Assembly (NCBI GenBank): GCA_031415695.1
Contig: JANOSH010000076.1
Coordinates: forward strand, 26,010 to 90,009
Length of the DNA: 64,000 nt
Direction: 5' to 3'
Source of the DNA: JANOSH01 sp031415695
GTDB taxonomy: Bacteria; Actinomycetota; Acidimicrobiia; Acidimicrobiales; Ilumatobacteraceae
The notes beneath the pieces were generated by a model that worked only from the letters and a program-made list of their open reading frames with translations, made no database searches and had not been told where the DNA came from. Shown piece by piece: positions 9,043-16,743 of the stretch. Every line of letters begins with the position of its first letter. Within the stretch, counting starts at the first letter, position 1. The position numbers and the translations under genes are program-made.

Positions 9043-9080
9043 CCCGGGTGTACGTTTCGTAAAGCGCATAGCATGGCACC

Positions 9081-10517
9081 GTGCATCATGTTCAGACGCC
9101 CGGGCAGCGGGTCCTACGCCACGAGGCACCAGCCACCATCGACGACGCGCTCGCTCTGCTCGAACAGCACGGCCTGGCCGCCAGAGCCATTGCGGGCGGC
9201 ACCGATCTGCTCGTCGAGTTAGCTCGCTCGGGTCGGCCCGGAGTCGAGGTACTCGTCGACCTCACGGGAATTGCTGGCCTCGACACCATCGAGTCGCGAG
9301 GCGGGGTGTTGACGTTGGGTGCGCTGGTTACCCATAACGACGTCATCGCGTCGCCCGACTGTATAGAGCATGCACTCGCGCTCGCCCAGGCCTCGTGGGA
9401 AGTTGCTGCCCCGGCGCTGAGGAATCGAGCCACCGTCGTGGGCAACGTGGTCACCGCTAGCCCTGCAAACGACACCATCTCGGCTCTTACCGCTCTCGAT
9501 GCTCGGGTGGTCATCCAATCGCTCGCGGGCATTCGCCGCGTGAGGGTGGCCGATTTGTACATCGGCGTTCGTGCCACGCACATCCAACCCGGCGAACTTG
9601 TGGTGGCTATCGAGATCCCTATTCGCCAGCAACGCAGCCTGTTCGCCAAGCTCGGTCAACGTCGGTCTCAGGCTATTTCGGTTGTCCATGTTGCCATCGC
9701 GGCCACCTTCTCCGACGACAACACTGTCGATCGGGTTCGTATTGCCCTCGGCAGCGTCGCCCCGGTAATCGTCAGCGCCACCCAAGCCGAAGCGATGCTT
9801 ACCGGCAGTCAACTCGATGAAGCGACCATCGCCGAGGCGGCCCGCCTTGTGGCGGCGGGCGTCACGCCCATTAGCGACGTGCGAGGCACTGCCGTATACC
9901 GAAGCGTCGAACTCGAGGTACTCGTTCGTCGGATGTTGAGGGCACTGCGCGATAACGCGCAGCGGTCACAATGGCCGGCAATCCCGGTACACCTGCGCCG
10001 AACTCGTGAGGTTGTGCCCCAAGTCGTCGGGCACAACCTCACAAGTTCGGGGTTTGGGTGGGATACGCCAGTGGCGTGTTCGATCAACGCGGCCGAGGTT
10101 CAAGCCTCCGACGCTGCGGGCCGAACCCTGCTCGACTGGTTACGAGACACGGTCGGCCTCACCGGGACGAAGGAAGGTTGCGCCGAAGGAGAATGCGGAG
10201 CCTGCACGGTGCACCTCGACGGCACCGCGGTACTGGCGTGCCTCGTTCCCGCCGTCGCAGTTCACGGCCGAGCCGTGACCACCATCGAAGGCCTCGGAAC
10301 CGACGCCGACCTTCACCCCTTACAACAGGCCTTCATCGACCAGTACGCAGTGCAATGCGGATTCTGCATACCCGGATTCCTCATGGCAGGTGCAGCACTA
10401 GTCGCCGAGTGCCCGGCACCGACTATCGAGCAAGTGACCCAAGGGCTGTCGGGCAACCTGTGCCGCTGCACGGGTTACTACCGTTTCTACGACGCGGTGC
10501 AGCAGGTGACCGCATGA
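9081..10517 (+). CDS. Molybdenum hydroxylase FAD-binding + [2Fe-2S] fusion subunit (xanthine/CO dehydrogenase family)
   Basis: 478 aa from a GTG start. Residues about 8-285 are an FAD-binding (CoxM/XdhB-type) domain with the pyrophosphate-binding AIAGGTDLLVE and TVVGNVVTASPANDT. Residues about 325-475 are a CoxS/XdhC-type iron-sulfur domain with both clusters: CAEGECGACT for the plant-type cluster, and CGFCIPG plus NLCRCTGYY for the second. The two are normally separate proteins or fused iron-sulfur first; here the FAD domain comes first. It would carry electrons from the Mo site of the next gene to an acceptor. The stop overlaps the next ATG as ATGA. Confidence 0.9.
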   Translation: MHHVQTPGQRVLRHEAPATIDDALALLEQHGLAARAIAGGTDLLVELARSGRPGVEVLVDLTGIAGLDTIESRGGVLTLGALVTHNDVIASPDCIEHALALAQASWEVAAPALRNRATVVGNVVTASPANDTISALTALDARVVIQSLAGIRRVRVADLYIGVRATHIQPGELVVAIEIPIRQQRSLFAKLGQRRSQAISVVHVAIAATFSDDNTVDRVRIALGSVAPVIVSATQAEAMLTGSQLDEATIAEAARLVAAGVTPISDVRGTAVYRSVELEVLVRRMLRALRDNAQRSQWPAIPVHLRRTREVVPQVVGHNLTSSGFGWDTPVACSINAAEVQASDAAGRTLLDWLRDTVGLTGTKEGCAEGECGACTVHLDGTAVLACLVPAVAVHGRAVTTIEGLGTDADLHPLQQAFIDQYAVQCGFCIPGFLMAGAALVAECPAPTIEQVTQGLSGNLCRCTGYYRFYDAVQQVTA

Positions 10518-12772
10518 TCGGCACGTCGCATCCTCGCATCGACGCGTTGGCCAAGGTCACGGGTGTCGCCCGCTACCCTGCCGATCTTCAGCCCGCGAAT
10601 GTGCTGCATGCTCGGGCGGTCTTTTCCGATCAACCTCACGCTCGTATGGTGTCAATGGACACCTCGGCGGCCGAGGCATTACCGGGTGTTGTTGCCGTGC
10701 TCACATCGGCCGATGTACCCGTCAACGACTATGGCCTCACGATGTTCGATCAACCGGTGATGATTGGTTTGCGCCACACCGGGCGTTCGGCTATCCCGTG
10801 CGACATCAGCCGTTGGGAAGCCGACCACATTGCCATTGTCGTTGCCGAAACACGGGCGGCAGCCGACGCAGCAGCAGCAGCGATTCGTGTCGAATGGGAA
10901 CAACTACCCATCGTCGGCGATATCGATGCCGCGCTCACAGGTGCCGTCATTGTGCGTCCAGAGATCCAGGCCGACTCCAACATCTACTGGAGCTACAAGC
11001 TTGCCCGGGGCAACGTTGCCGAGGCGTTGTCGCAAGCCGACGTGGTCATCGAAGCTACCTACGAAGTGCCCTATCAGGAACACGCCTACCTGCAACCCGA
11101 GGCCGGCCTGAGCTACATCGACAGCGACGGCCGCATCACGGTCGAAGTTGCCGGCCAGTGGACGCACGAGGACCAAGAACAAATTGCACACGCACTCGAT
11201 CTTGATCGTGATCGGGTTCGGGTGATCTATCCGGCCATTGGTGGAGCGTTCGGCGGCCGAGAAGACATGAGTATCCAAATCGTGCTTGCGCTTGCGGCAT
11301 CGTGTCTTGCGGCTCGGGGTGACACACGGCCCATCCGTTGTCAGTGGAGTCGTGAGGAATCCATTGTCGGGCATCACAAGCGCCATCGAGGCCGCATTCA
11401 CGCTCGGTGGGGCGCAACGCGTGACGGCAAGATTGTGGCGGCCGAAGCGACAAGCTGGCTCGACGCCGGCCCGTATAACTACACCAGCAACAAGGTGTTG
11501 GGGAACCTGCATATGTCGGTGTGTGGCCCGTACGAGATCGCCAACATTTCCGTCGACAGCCACGCTGTGTTCACGAACGCCGTGCCGGGCGGCGCCTTTC
11601 GGGGGTTCGGTGCGCCGCAGGGCACGTTCGCAGCCGAATGCCAGATGAACAAGGTTGCCGACGCGCTCGGTATCGACCCAGTCGAGATTCGTCGCATCAA
11701 CGGTTTCCGAGACGGGTCCATCGGGCACACCGGCACCGAAATGCCCCTAGGCGTCAGTTTGCCGCTGGTCATTGACCAGTGTTCCGACGCCGCCCGCTGG
11801 ACCGAGCCACTTCCGGCGGTCGCAGCGATCTCGCCGTTTGCTTCGCTTGAGCCGCACAACGCGTCGCTGCGACGAGGTCGCGGTTTCGCCGCGGCCTACA
11901 AAAATGTTGGCTTCTCGTTTGGGTTTCCCGAACGGTGTGAAGCCCGGATCGTGCTAGCAGCAGGTGACGACGACGCCGACACGGCGGTCGCCGCCGAACT
12001 GTTTTTCGCCGGTGCCGAGGTGGGCCAAGGTGGGCACACCATCTACGCCCAAATGGCAGCCGATGCGCTTGGACTGCCGGTCGGCAGCGTCAGCTACACG
12101 TTCTCCGACACGGCAACTTCGGGCGATTCAGGGTCGGCTTCGGCGTCGCGACTTACCTTCATGTCGGGCAACGCCATCCTGGGTGCGGCCGAGGAGGCCC
12201 AAAAGGCCTGGCTGCGAGGCGAGCGCCCGGCCGACGGATATTTCCGCTACACCCCGCCGCCGACTGACCCCATCGACAACGAGGGCAGCCAGGGTGGCGT
12301 GCCGAACTTCGCGTACACCTACGGGGCTCAGGCGATCGACCTCACCGTCGACATCGAAACAGGGCACATTGTCGTGCACGCTGCCGTTCACGCCGTCGAC
12401 GTGGGGCGTGCCATCAACCCCGATCTTGTCCGCGGCCAGATCGAAGGCGGCATCGTGCAAGCGCACGGCATGACCATCACCGAAGACCTCGTTGTGCGAG
12501 ACGCTCGTATCGTCAACCCTCGGCTGTCCACCTACCTGATGCCGGGCATCGGCGACATACCCCAGAAGGTCACGTCGGTGATGGTCGAGCATCCGGACCC
12601 CATTGGCCCGTGGGGAGCCAGAGGTATGGCCGAGATGCCCATGATCCCGTACGCCGCCGCCGTTGTGGCCGCGATTCACGATGCAACGGGTGTGTGGATC
12701 GACGCGTATCCACTGACCCCCGATCGAGTGGTCGCCGCCTTGTCGGCCAGCTCTGTGATCAATTCGGTCTAG
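10514..12772 (+). CDS. Molybdopterin-binding catalytic subunit of a xanthine dehydrogenase-like hydroxylase
   Basis: 752 aa from the ATG at 10514. It starts with IDALAKVTGVARYPADL, the usual beginning of the aldehyde oxidase/xanthine dehydrogenase a/b domain. Molybdopterin-contact motifs follow: GGAFGGRED, GGAFRGFGAPQ and GQGGHTIYAQMA. The active-site glutamate is in GARGMAEMP near the C-terminus. The GAFRGFG loop fits xanthine dehydrogenase-like or form-II enzymes and not form-I CO dehydrogenase (AYxCSFR). The substrate, probably an N-heterocycle or aldehyde, is unknown. No accessory or maturation gene is adjacent. Confidence 0.9.
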   Translation: MIGTSHPRIDALAKVTGVARYPADLQPANVLHARAVFSDQPHARMVSMDTSAAEALPGVVAVLTSADVPVNDYGLTMFDQPVMIGLRHTGRSAIPCDISRWEADHIAIVVAETRAAADAAAAAIRVEWEQLPIVGDIDAALTGAVIVRPEIQADSNIYWSYKLARGNVAEALSQADVVIEATYEVPYQEHAYLQPEAGLSYIDSDGRITVEVAGQWTHEDQEQIAHALDLDRDRVRVIYPAIGGAFGGREDMSIQIVLALAASCLAARGDTRPIRCQWSREESIVGHHKRHRGRIHARWGATRDGKIVAAEATSWLDAGPYNYTSNKVLGNLHMSVCGPYEIANISVDSHAVFTNAVPGGAFRGFGAPQGTFAAECQMNKVADALGIDPVEIRRINGFRDGSIGHTGTEMPLGVSLPLVIDQCSDAARWTEPLPAVAAISPFASLEPHNASLRRGRGFAAAYKNVGFSFGFPERCEARIVLAAGDDDADTAVAAELFFAGAEVGQGGHTIYAQMAADALGLPVGSVSYTFSDTATSGDSGSASASRLTFMSGNAILGAAEEAQKAWLRGERPADGYFRYTPPPTDPIDNEGSQGGVPNFAYTYGAQAIDLTVDIETGHIVVHAAVHAVDVGRAINPDLVRGQIEGGIVQAHGMTITEDLVVRDARIVNPRLSTYLMPGIGDIPQKVTSVMVEHPDPIGPWGARGMAEMPMIPYAAAVVAAIHDATGVWIDAYPLTPDRVVAALSASSVINSV

Positions 12773-13755
12773 GGACCAAGTAGCGAGGCGGGGATGACGG
12801 CGATGCCGTCGGTACGGCGGTACGCGTGGTGCCCGGTTGTGATCACGGCGGCGTCGGCGAGGCGATTGCCCAAGCGATCGCGAAGCCAAATGAGGTGGCG
12901 CACATCCTTGGTGGTGACATCGGCTGCGAGTTTCACCTCGAGGGCGACGACGCGACGGTCGGCCCCCTCAATGATGAGGTCGACTTCGTGGTCTCCGTTC
13001 TGGGTTCGTAGATGATGCACCGTGGCGTCGAGCGGCTGTGCGTACACGCGAACGGATAATGTCACGAGTGATTCGAAGAGGGCCCCAAGCAACACGCCAT
13101 CGGCGGGTGCGAGGCCGGTGCCGACCGTGTTGCGCAGGAGCCCGCTTGCCGTCGCACCCAGAAGCCTTGCAGCAAGGGCGGGGTCGGCTAGATGGTGTTT
13201 GGGTGCCTGAGCGAGACGGGTCAGCAGATTTCCCTCGGGGATCCAGCCGGGTATTGGGTCCAAAAGCCACAGGCGGGTCAAGGCCTCGCGATAGCCGATC
13301 GTTGTCGCTTTGGCCGGCTTGTCGGCATCGCCCGGCGTGGCGGCATCAAGGATCGTGGTGTAGGCAGTCGAGGTCGAGGAGGCTGCGGCGTAGGCGGCGA
13401 GCCAGGCTTTCAGGAGAGCGGGTCGGCGAACGTTGACTCCCGCCTCGTCCATGTCGCTGTCCACGATTCGGCCGAGATAACTATCGAGCTGGAGGATTCG
13501 GGCTCGTCCGGTTAGGCCACGAATGGCGGGAAACCCGGAGGCCAGGATTTCGTCGGTGTAGTCGGCGAGCTCCATCTTGGCGGTACCAGTTATGGCTGGT
13601 GTGTTGCCGTCAAGAAGTTCGCGAAGACTGACCGTCGGGGAGTCCGTAAGTCGTCGCTCCGCGAGAGATAGCGGCCGCAACCGGAGCCGCACGATTCGGG
13701 CAGCACCCGAGTGTGTCGGCGGCGTTGATGGCGCGGCGCTGCCCGTGAGAAGAAA
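12769..13755 (-). pseudogene. 5'-truncated DUF4143-type ATPase gene
   Basis: The frame can be read from the GTG at 13690-13692 for 307 aa and matches only the C-terminal part of AAA_14/DUF4143 proteins: PLSLAERRL, then the DUF4143 region and a nuclease-like end with HEVDLIIEG and VALEVKLA. In-frame homology continues upstream of the GTG (FLLTGSAAPS at 13726-13755, then SGAARIVRLRLRPLSL) and stops dead at a TGA at 13756-13758. The Walker A and B part, normally about 120 residues, is absent. I read this as a deletion that removed the promoter and ATPase half. It overlaps the molybdenum hydroxylase gene by 4 bases. Confidence 0.75.
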
Positions 13756-13811
13756 TCATGCTTTCTATCTTACTATTCGCATGACTTCTACTAGTCGAAT
13801 CGCAGGTCGGT

Positions 13812-14609
13812 CTAGTGGCGTTCGATACGAACGATTGCTTCATGTTCCAACGTGGCAACGACGTGTCCGGAAACATCGATCGTCACGTCGACAATGACCC
13901 GTTCCCCGGTTCGGGTGAAGCGTTCAACCACAACCGACCGGATGCGGGCCGTGGCGCCCTCGTGGGCAAGCGCGTGATGGCGCACGATGCTTCGCGTATG
14001 GATCCAAGAACCTTGTGCCAGTTCGCGATGCACTACATGATTGGCGAGTGCGGGCCACACGGCGGGATGAACGATGCCTTGGCGCGAGCAGACGTCGAGG
14101 TCGTCTCCGGCACGGCTGGCGTACTGCGAGCCATACTCGCCATCGAGTACAAGCGAGTATTCGCGCACCTGCTCGCCCTGGCGAACTACCGGAAGCTCGA
14201 CCATGCCGCGGGTAACGACCATCGATGCTCGTGTCGCTCCGTCAACCTTCGCCTCGACCAACTGGTCGGCGTTGTCGAGTCGGGGCGTAGCGACCAGTAG
14301 ATCGCCCGCAAACACAGGTGATCGAAATCGCACATGTGCTGTTCCTGCTGCGACCCAGTCGAGGCCCCAGGAATCGAGCACGGGGTGGGTCAGATACGCA
14401 TACGTCGTGACACCGGCAACCAACGCGCCGGGAAATCCGGCGGCTCGCCCTCCGGCGTCGGTGTGAATGGGATTGGCTGCATGCTCAGGCAGGTTCGCTG
14501 CACGTACTGACCAGGTTTCCATTAGGGCATCGTACGTTGGGTCCGCAGGATCGCGAGGCGCAAGTGGCCGAGGCTCGCTTTCGAGCGGATTCATGTCCTC
14601 CGGCAACAT
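13812..14609 (-). CDS. MaoC-like / hotdog-fold acyl-CoA dehydratase
   Basis: 265 aa from the ATG at 14607-14609, preceded by GGAGAGG; a GTG at 14633 would add 8 residues but has no ribosome-binding site. The hydratase-type motif is around residue 50: NPIHTD followed by GFPGALVAGVTTYAYL, as in MaoC/(R)-hydratase proteins. The second half looks like a degenerate hotdog repeat (SWIHTRSIVRHH). It would hydrate or dehydrate a 2-enoyl-type thioester. Its neighbours on both sides are decayed genes, so nothing about its pathway follows from context. Confidence 0.75.
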   Translation of the reverse strand: MLPEDMNPLESEPRPLAPRDPADPTYDALMETWSVRAANLPEHAANPIHTDAGGRAAGFPGALVAGVTTYAYLTHPVLDSWGLDWVAAGTAHVRFRSPVFAGDLLVATPRLDNADQLVEAKVDGATRASMVVTRGMVELPVVRQGEQVREYSLVLDGEYGSQYASRAGDDLDVCSRQGIVHPAVWPALANHVVHRELAQGSWIHTRSIVRHHALAHEGATARIRSVVVERFTRTGERVIVDVTIDVSGHVVATLEHEAIVRIERH

Positions 14610-14654
14610 CGATCCTCTCCAAAGCTCGATCACGACCAGGGCTGGTCGGGCTCG

Positions 14655-14826
14655 TCAATTTGGGTAGTAGCCGGTGATGTCGGTGAGGAGGTGGGTGGGG
14701 GCGGAGGTGTAGATGCAGATGGTGCCGAGTTTGGTGATGACGGCGTTGGGGATGGTGGTGTTGGAGGGGTAGTTGAGGTTGGATGCGTTGGGTTGTGGGG
14801 TTCCGCAGGGCCAGACGGTGTCCGCC
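14655..14826 (-). pseudogene. Remnant of a secreted beta-module gene (C-terminal module only)
   Basis: Read on the minus strand, the frame ending at the TGA at 14655-14657 encodes TVWPCGTPQPNASNLN, then a spacer, then APTHLLTDITGYYPN before the stop. That is the second half of the beta-module seen three times each in the exported proteins at 20799-22034 and 59218-61758 (WPTG...SNLN...VD..GWF). There is no start codon: the frame is closed by a TAG at 14868-14870 and unrelated sequence lies upstream. It is therefore the tail of a lost gene. Confidence 0.7.
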
Positions 14827-14883
14827 TCACCGAAGCCACCACCGGCAAAGGAGTCAAGCCCCTCGGCCTAACCCACCGAACAT

Positions 14884-14972
14884 CCCCGGGGAAAACCATG
14901 GCCATCCCCGGGGAATTCCGACGGCCATACGCGGGGAAACCCACGTCCGCCCCCGGGGAAAAATCGATGGCC
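14884..14972. repeat. Four imperfect 22-23 bp direct repeats built on CCCCGGGGAA
   Basis: The cores begin at 14884, 14906, 14929 and 14951. Each is an 8-base palindrome CCCCGGGG (ACGCGGGG in the third copy) followed by A-rich then GGCC-containing sequence. The period is 22-23 bases, about two turns of B-DNA. Copies 1, 2 and 4 share the exact core. The function is unknown: possibly a degenerate extragenic element or a cluster of protein-binding sites. Confidence 0.7.
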
Positions 14973-15280
14973 GTTGACACACGGTTCGGATGGTGGTTCG
15001 GGGTAGGGCGCTTGAGGTGCAGTCGTGTAGTAATGACACGTTGGGGGTGTTGCATCGGCGGCCGGCGTTGTTGGTGTGGCGAAGGTGGGTGGGGTGGTCA
15101 ACTGCGAGCGAGTTAGCGACCACGCGGGCACGTTGGTCGACGTTTCGCTAGATTGGACCCTGTCGCGGCCGACACTGGTGGATAGACGACATGCCGAGAT
15201 GCGTGTCCTGAGATACAGAAACATGCTTGGATACAGTCAATACTGCTGAGCTGCCGTTGACAATCTCGTTTCTCGAATGG

Positions 15281-15553
15281 CTAGACCGACTCCGCTAGCG
15301 ATCCGTAGCGCTGCTGGGCAGCCTGCGCCGACGTTCCGAGAAGCGCTCCGATTCTGGCCCACGCGGTTCCGTCAGATCGCGCTGCCCTGACCGCGTCGAT
15401 GACTTGGCGTTCCGTGCGTGCCCGCGCAAGCACGGCCCGCTGGAGCAAATACTCGGCAACCGGTCGCTCGGTTGCTTCGGAGCGGTCGAACTCCTCAAAT
15501 CTGGTTGCTAGGTCGTCCGCATGGTCGAGGATCTCTTGGATGGTTCTAGGCAT
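15281..15553 (-). CDS. Antitoxin-like small protein
   Basis: 90 aa from the ATG at 15551-15553, with AGGTGA as ribosome-binding site inside the end of the toxin relic. It begins MPRTIQEILDHADDLATRFE and ends with an HTH-like segment WARIGALLGTSAQAAQQRYG, a pattern I know from small actinobacterial proteins encoded directly after a short toxin-like protein. It is predicted to be helical and DNA-binding, autoregulating a toxin-antitoxin pair. The toxin partner upstream is broken, so this may be an orphan antitoxin. The family name is from memory and not certain. Confidence 0.65.
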   Translation of the reverse strand: MPRTIQEILDHADDLATRFEEFDRSEATERPVAEYLLQRAVLARARTERQVIDAVRAARSDGTAWARIGALLGTSAQAAQQRYGSLAESV

Positions 15554-15558
15554 GGCGA

Positions 15559-15726
15559 TCACCTGAGGAACTTGTTGCGGGCGGGCATGGGCGCGAACAA
15601 TGAACTCGATTCCCTCGGCCGACGAAATGCCGAGCTCAAGGATCCGAGCGGATCGGTCTGGTCCGATGAGCTCACAAGATCGTCGAGGTTGAGAATTCGA
15701 GTTGGGTTGCGGTACGCGTGAAGCAT
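15559..15726 (-). pseudogene. Frameshifted, 5'-truncated toxin-like gene
   Basis: The frame starting at the ATG at 15724-15726 reads MLHAYRNPTRILNLDDL and ends in MPARNKFLR before the TGA at 15559-15561, but between these the conserved-looking IGPDRSARILELGISSAEG lies in a neighbouring frame. The three pieces in order resemble one small toxin-like protein found next to antitoxins of the adjacent type. One base lost near the LDDL codons and one base gained before the MPARN codons would explain it. The usual first 20 or so residues are missing; the frame upstream runs into the stop of the cyclase gene at 15745. Confidence 0.55.
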
Positions 15727-15744
15727 GTCGATCGGGCTGCGCCA

Positions 15745-16743
15745 CTAGTGCACGAGGCAGAACTCGTTGCCTTCGGGATCGGTAAGTACCTGGAAGGGTC
15801 CGTGTTCGTCGTCGACAATGCCACCGTTGGCTACCGCGCCGAGGGACACCAACCGGGCGGTGTCGGCCGAAATGTCCGACGACCAGATGTCGAGATGCAC
15901 CCGGTTCTTCACTGATTTGGACTCGGGTACCCGCTGGAAGGCAAGGAGCAGGTTCCCCGGAACAGGTTCGTGAACTGTCGCCCAATCGTCCGATCGCACT
16001 ATTACTTGACCGCGAACCACCTCGGCCCAGAAGGCGCTCAAGGCACGCGGGTTGTAACAGTCGACGACAACCTCGCACACCGTTGGACGGGAAGGCACGG
16101 TTGCGAAAGCCCGTACCGGAAACGTGCCTAGTCCCACCATCTTGACGGGCACAGCGGTGAAACGCGCGCCGCTCACGGGCACCGAGTCGAGGTTCGTGAG
16201 ATGTTCGACGATGGGAATCCCCGCACTCAGAAGCAACGAATGCGCGGGCCGGTCGCTGCCAGCGGTGCCGTCGATGTTCAGCGAATCAATGCCGACCAAG
16301 ACAGCGCCTTGGTCGACGAGCCGTTGCGAACACTCGGCTGTGACATACGGATGGTCGTTCGCGAAGTAGCGATCGGTGCCCCAGTGAATTGACCAACCCG
16401 TGCGAAACACAACAGCGGCACCCGTGACATCGAGGCCGTCGAGCAGTGATGCGGGCGCGCCGCCGGTCGGGTGTTCAATCAGTACCAAGCGCAGATCGAC
16501 GCAGGCACCAAGTGGCAACTGGGCAAGATCGTGGCCGTCGGCATAGCGGTGAAATGGCGTGTCGAGGTAGGTGCCGGTATTGGTACACAGCTCGACTGAC
16601 CCAATGGTGAATTCTACGCCGGGTGCGTATTTGCCTCGGCTGTTCTCGCGAGTAAGGACGCTGCCGTATCGAGGGACGGGCAGCCCCGGGTAGGTCTGCA
16701 TGCCCTCGGTGACGTTGTGACTGAGATCAATGAGTGTCGACAC
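15745..16743 (-). CDS. Cyclase-family protein fused to a VOC/glyoxalase-like domain
   Basis: 332 aa from the GTG at 16741-16743; the frame is open further but there it is only a shadow of the PutA gene. Residues 1-225 match the cyclase/kynurenine formamidase family (PF04199): LIDLSHNVTEGMQTYPG, then the metal-site region. Two of its usual histidines are replaced (NTGTYLDTPFH for HxGTHxDxPxH). Residues about 235-332 are a VOC domain ending in TDPEGNEFCLVH. The start overlaps the end of the PutA gene by 17 bases, suggesting coupling and a link to amino-acid breakdown. The missing ligands could mean altered or lost metal-dependent hydrolysis. Confidence 0.75.
   Translation of the reverse strand: MSTLIDLSHNVTEGMQTYPGLPVPRYGSVLTRENSRGKYAPGVEFTIGSVELCTNTGTYLDTPFHRYADGHDLAQLPLGACVDLRLVLIEHPTGGAPASLLDGLDVTGAAVVFRTGWSIHWGTDRYFANDHPYVTAECSQRLVDQGAVLVGIDSLNIDGTAGSDRPAHSLLLSAGIPIVEHLTNLDSVPVSGARFTAVPVKMVGLGTFPVRAFATVPSRPTVCEVVVDCYNPRALSAFWAEVVRGQVIVRSDDWATVHEPVPGNLLLAFQRVPESKSVKNRVHLDIWSSDISADTARLVSLGAVANGGIVDDEHGPFQVLTDPEGNEFCLVH

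Larger units (their letters stand above)
14610..15280. other. Gene-poor, decayed region
   Basis: About 670 bases between the MaoC-like gene and the antitoxin-like gene hold no intact gene that I can support. From left to right there is a relic tail of a surface beta-module gene on the minus strand, a four-copy CCCCGGGG repeat, and then about 300 bases (14980-15280) in which I see nothing beyond G/T-rich and later AT-richer sequence. Long frames on both strands in 14630-15120 are low-complexity (Gly/Asp or Pro/Ser/Thr) and not convincing. Confidence 0.6.

Noticed and set aside
9081..12772. Aerobic carbon monoxide dehydrogenase (CoxMSL)
   Set aside because: The active-site loop is GAFRGFG, not the AYxCSFR of form-I CO dehydrogenase, and the gene order and fusion do not match.
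12128..12889. 253-codon minus-strand frame
   Set aside because: Antisense to the molybdenum hydroxylase catalytic subunit; Arg/His-rich with no domain.
14884..14972. CRISPR array
   Set aside because: Repeats are directly abutting, only four copies, with no unique spacers of 30-40 bases and no cas genes.
14630..15055. Pro/Ser/Thr-rich 141-residue minus-strand frame and its Gly-rich plus-strand counterpart (14691-15116)
   Set aside because: Both are by-products of GC-skewed repeats. The real signal there is the beta-module remnant in another frame.
12769..15740. Genomic island or insertion sequence
   Set aside because: Several broken genes cluster here, but I see no transposase, integrase, terminal inverted repeats or tRNA attachment site.
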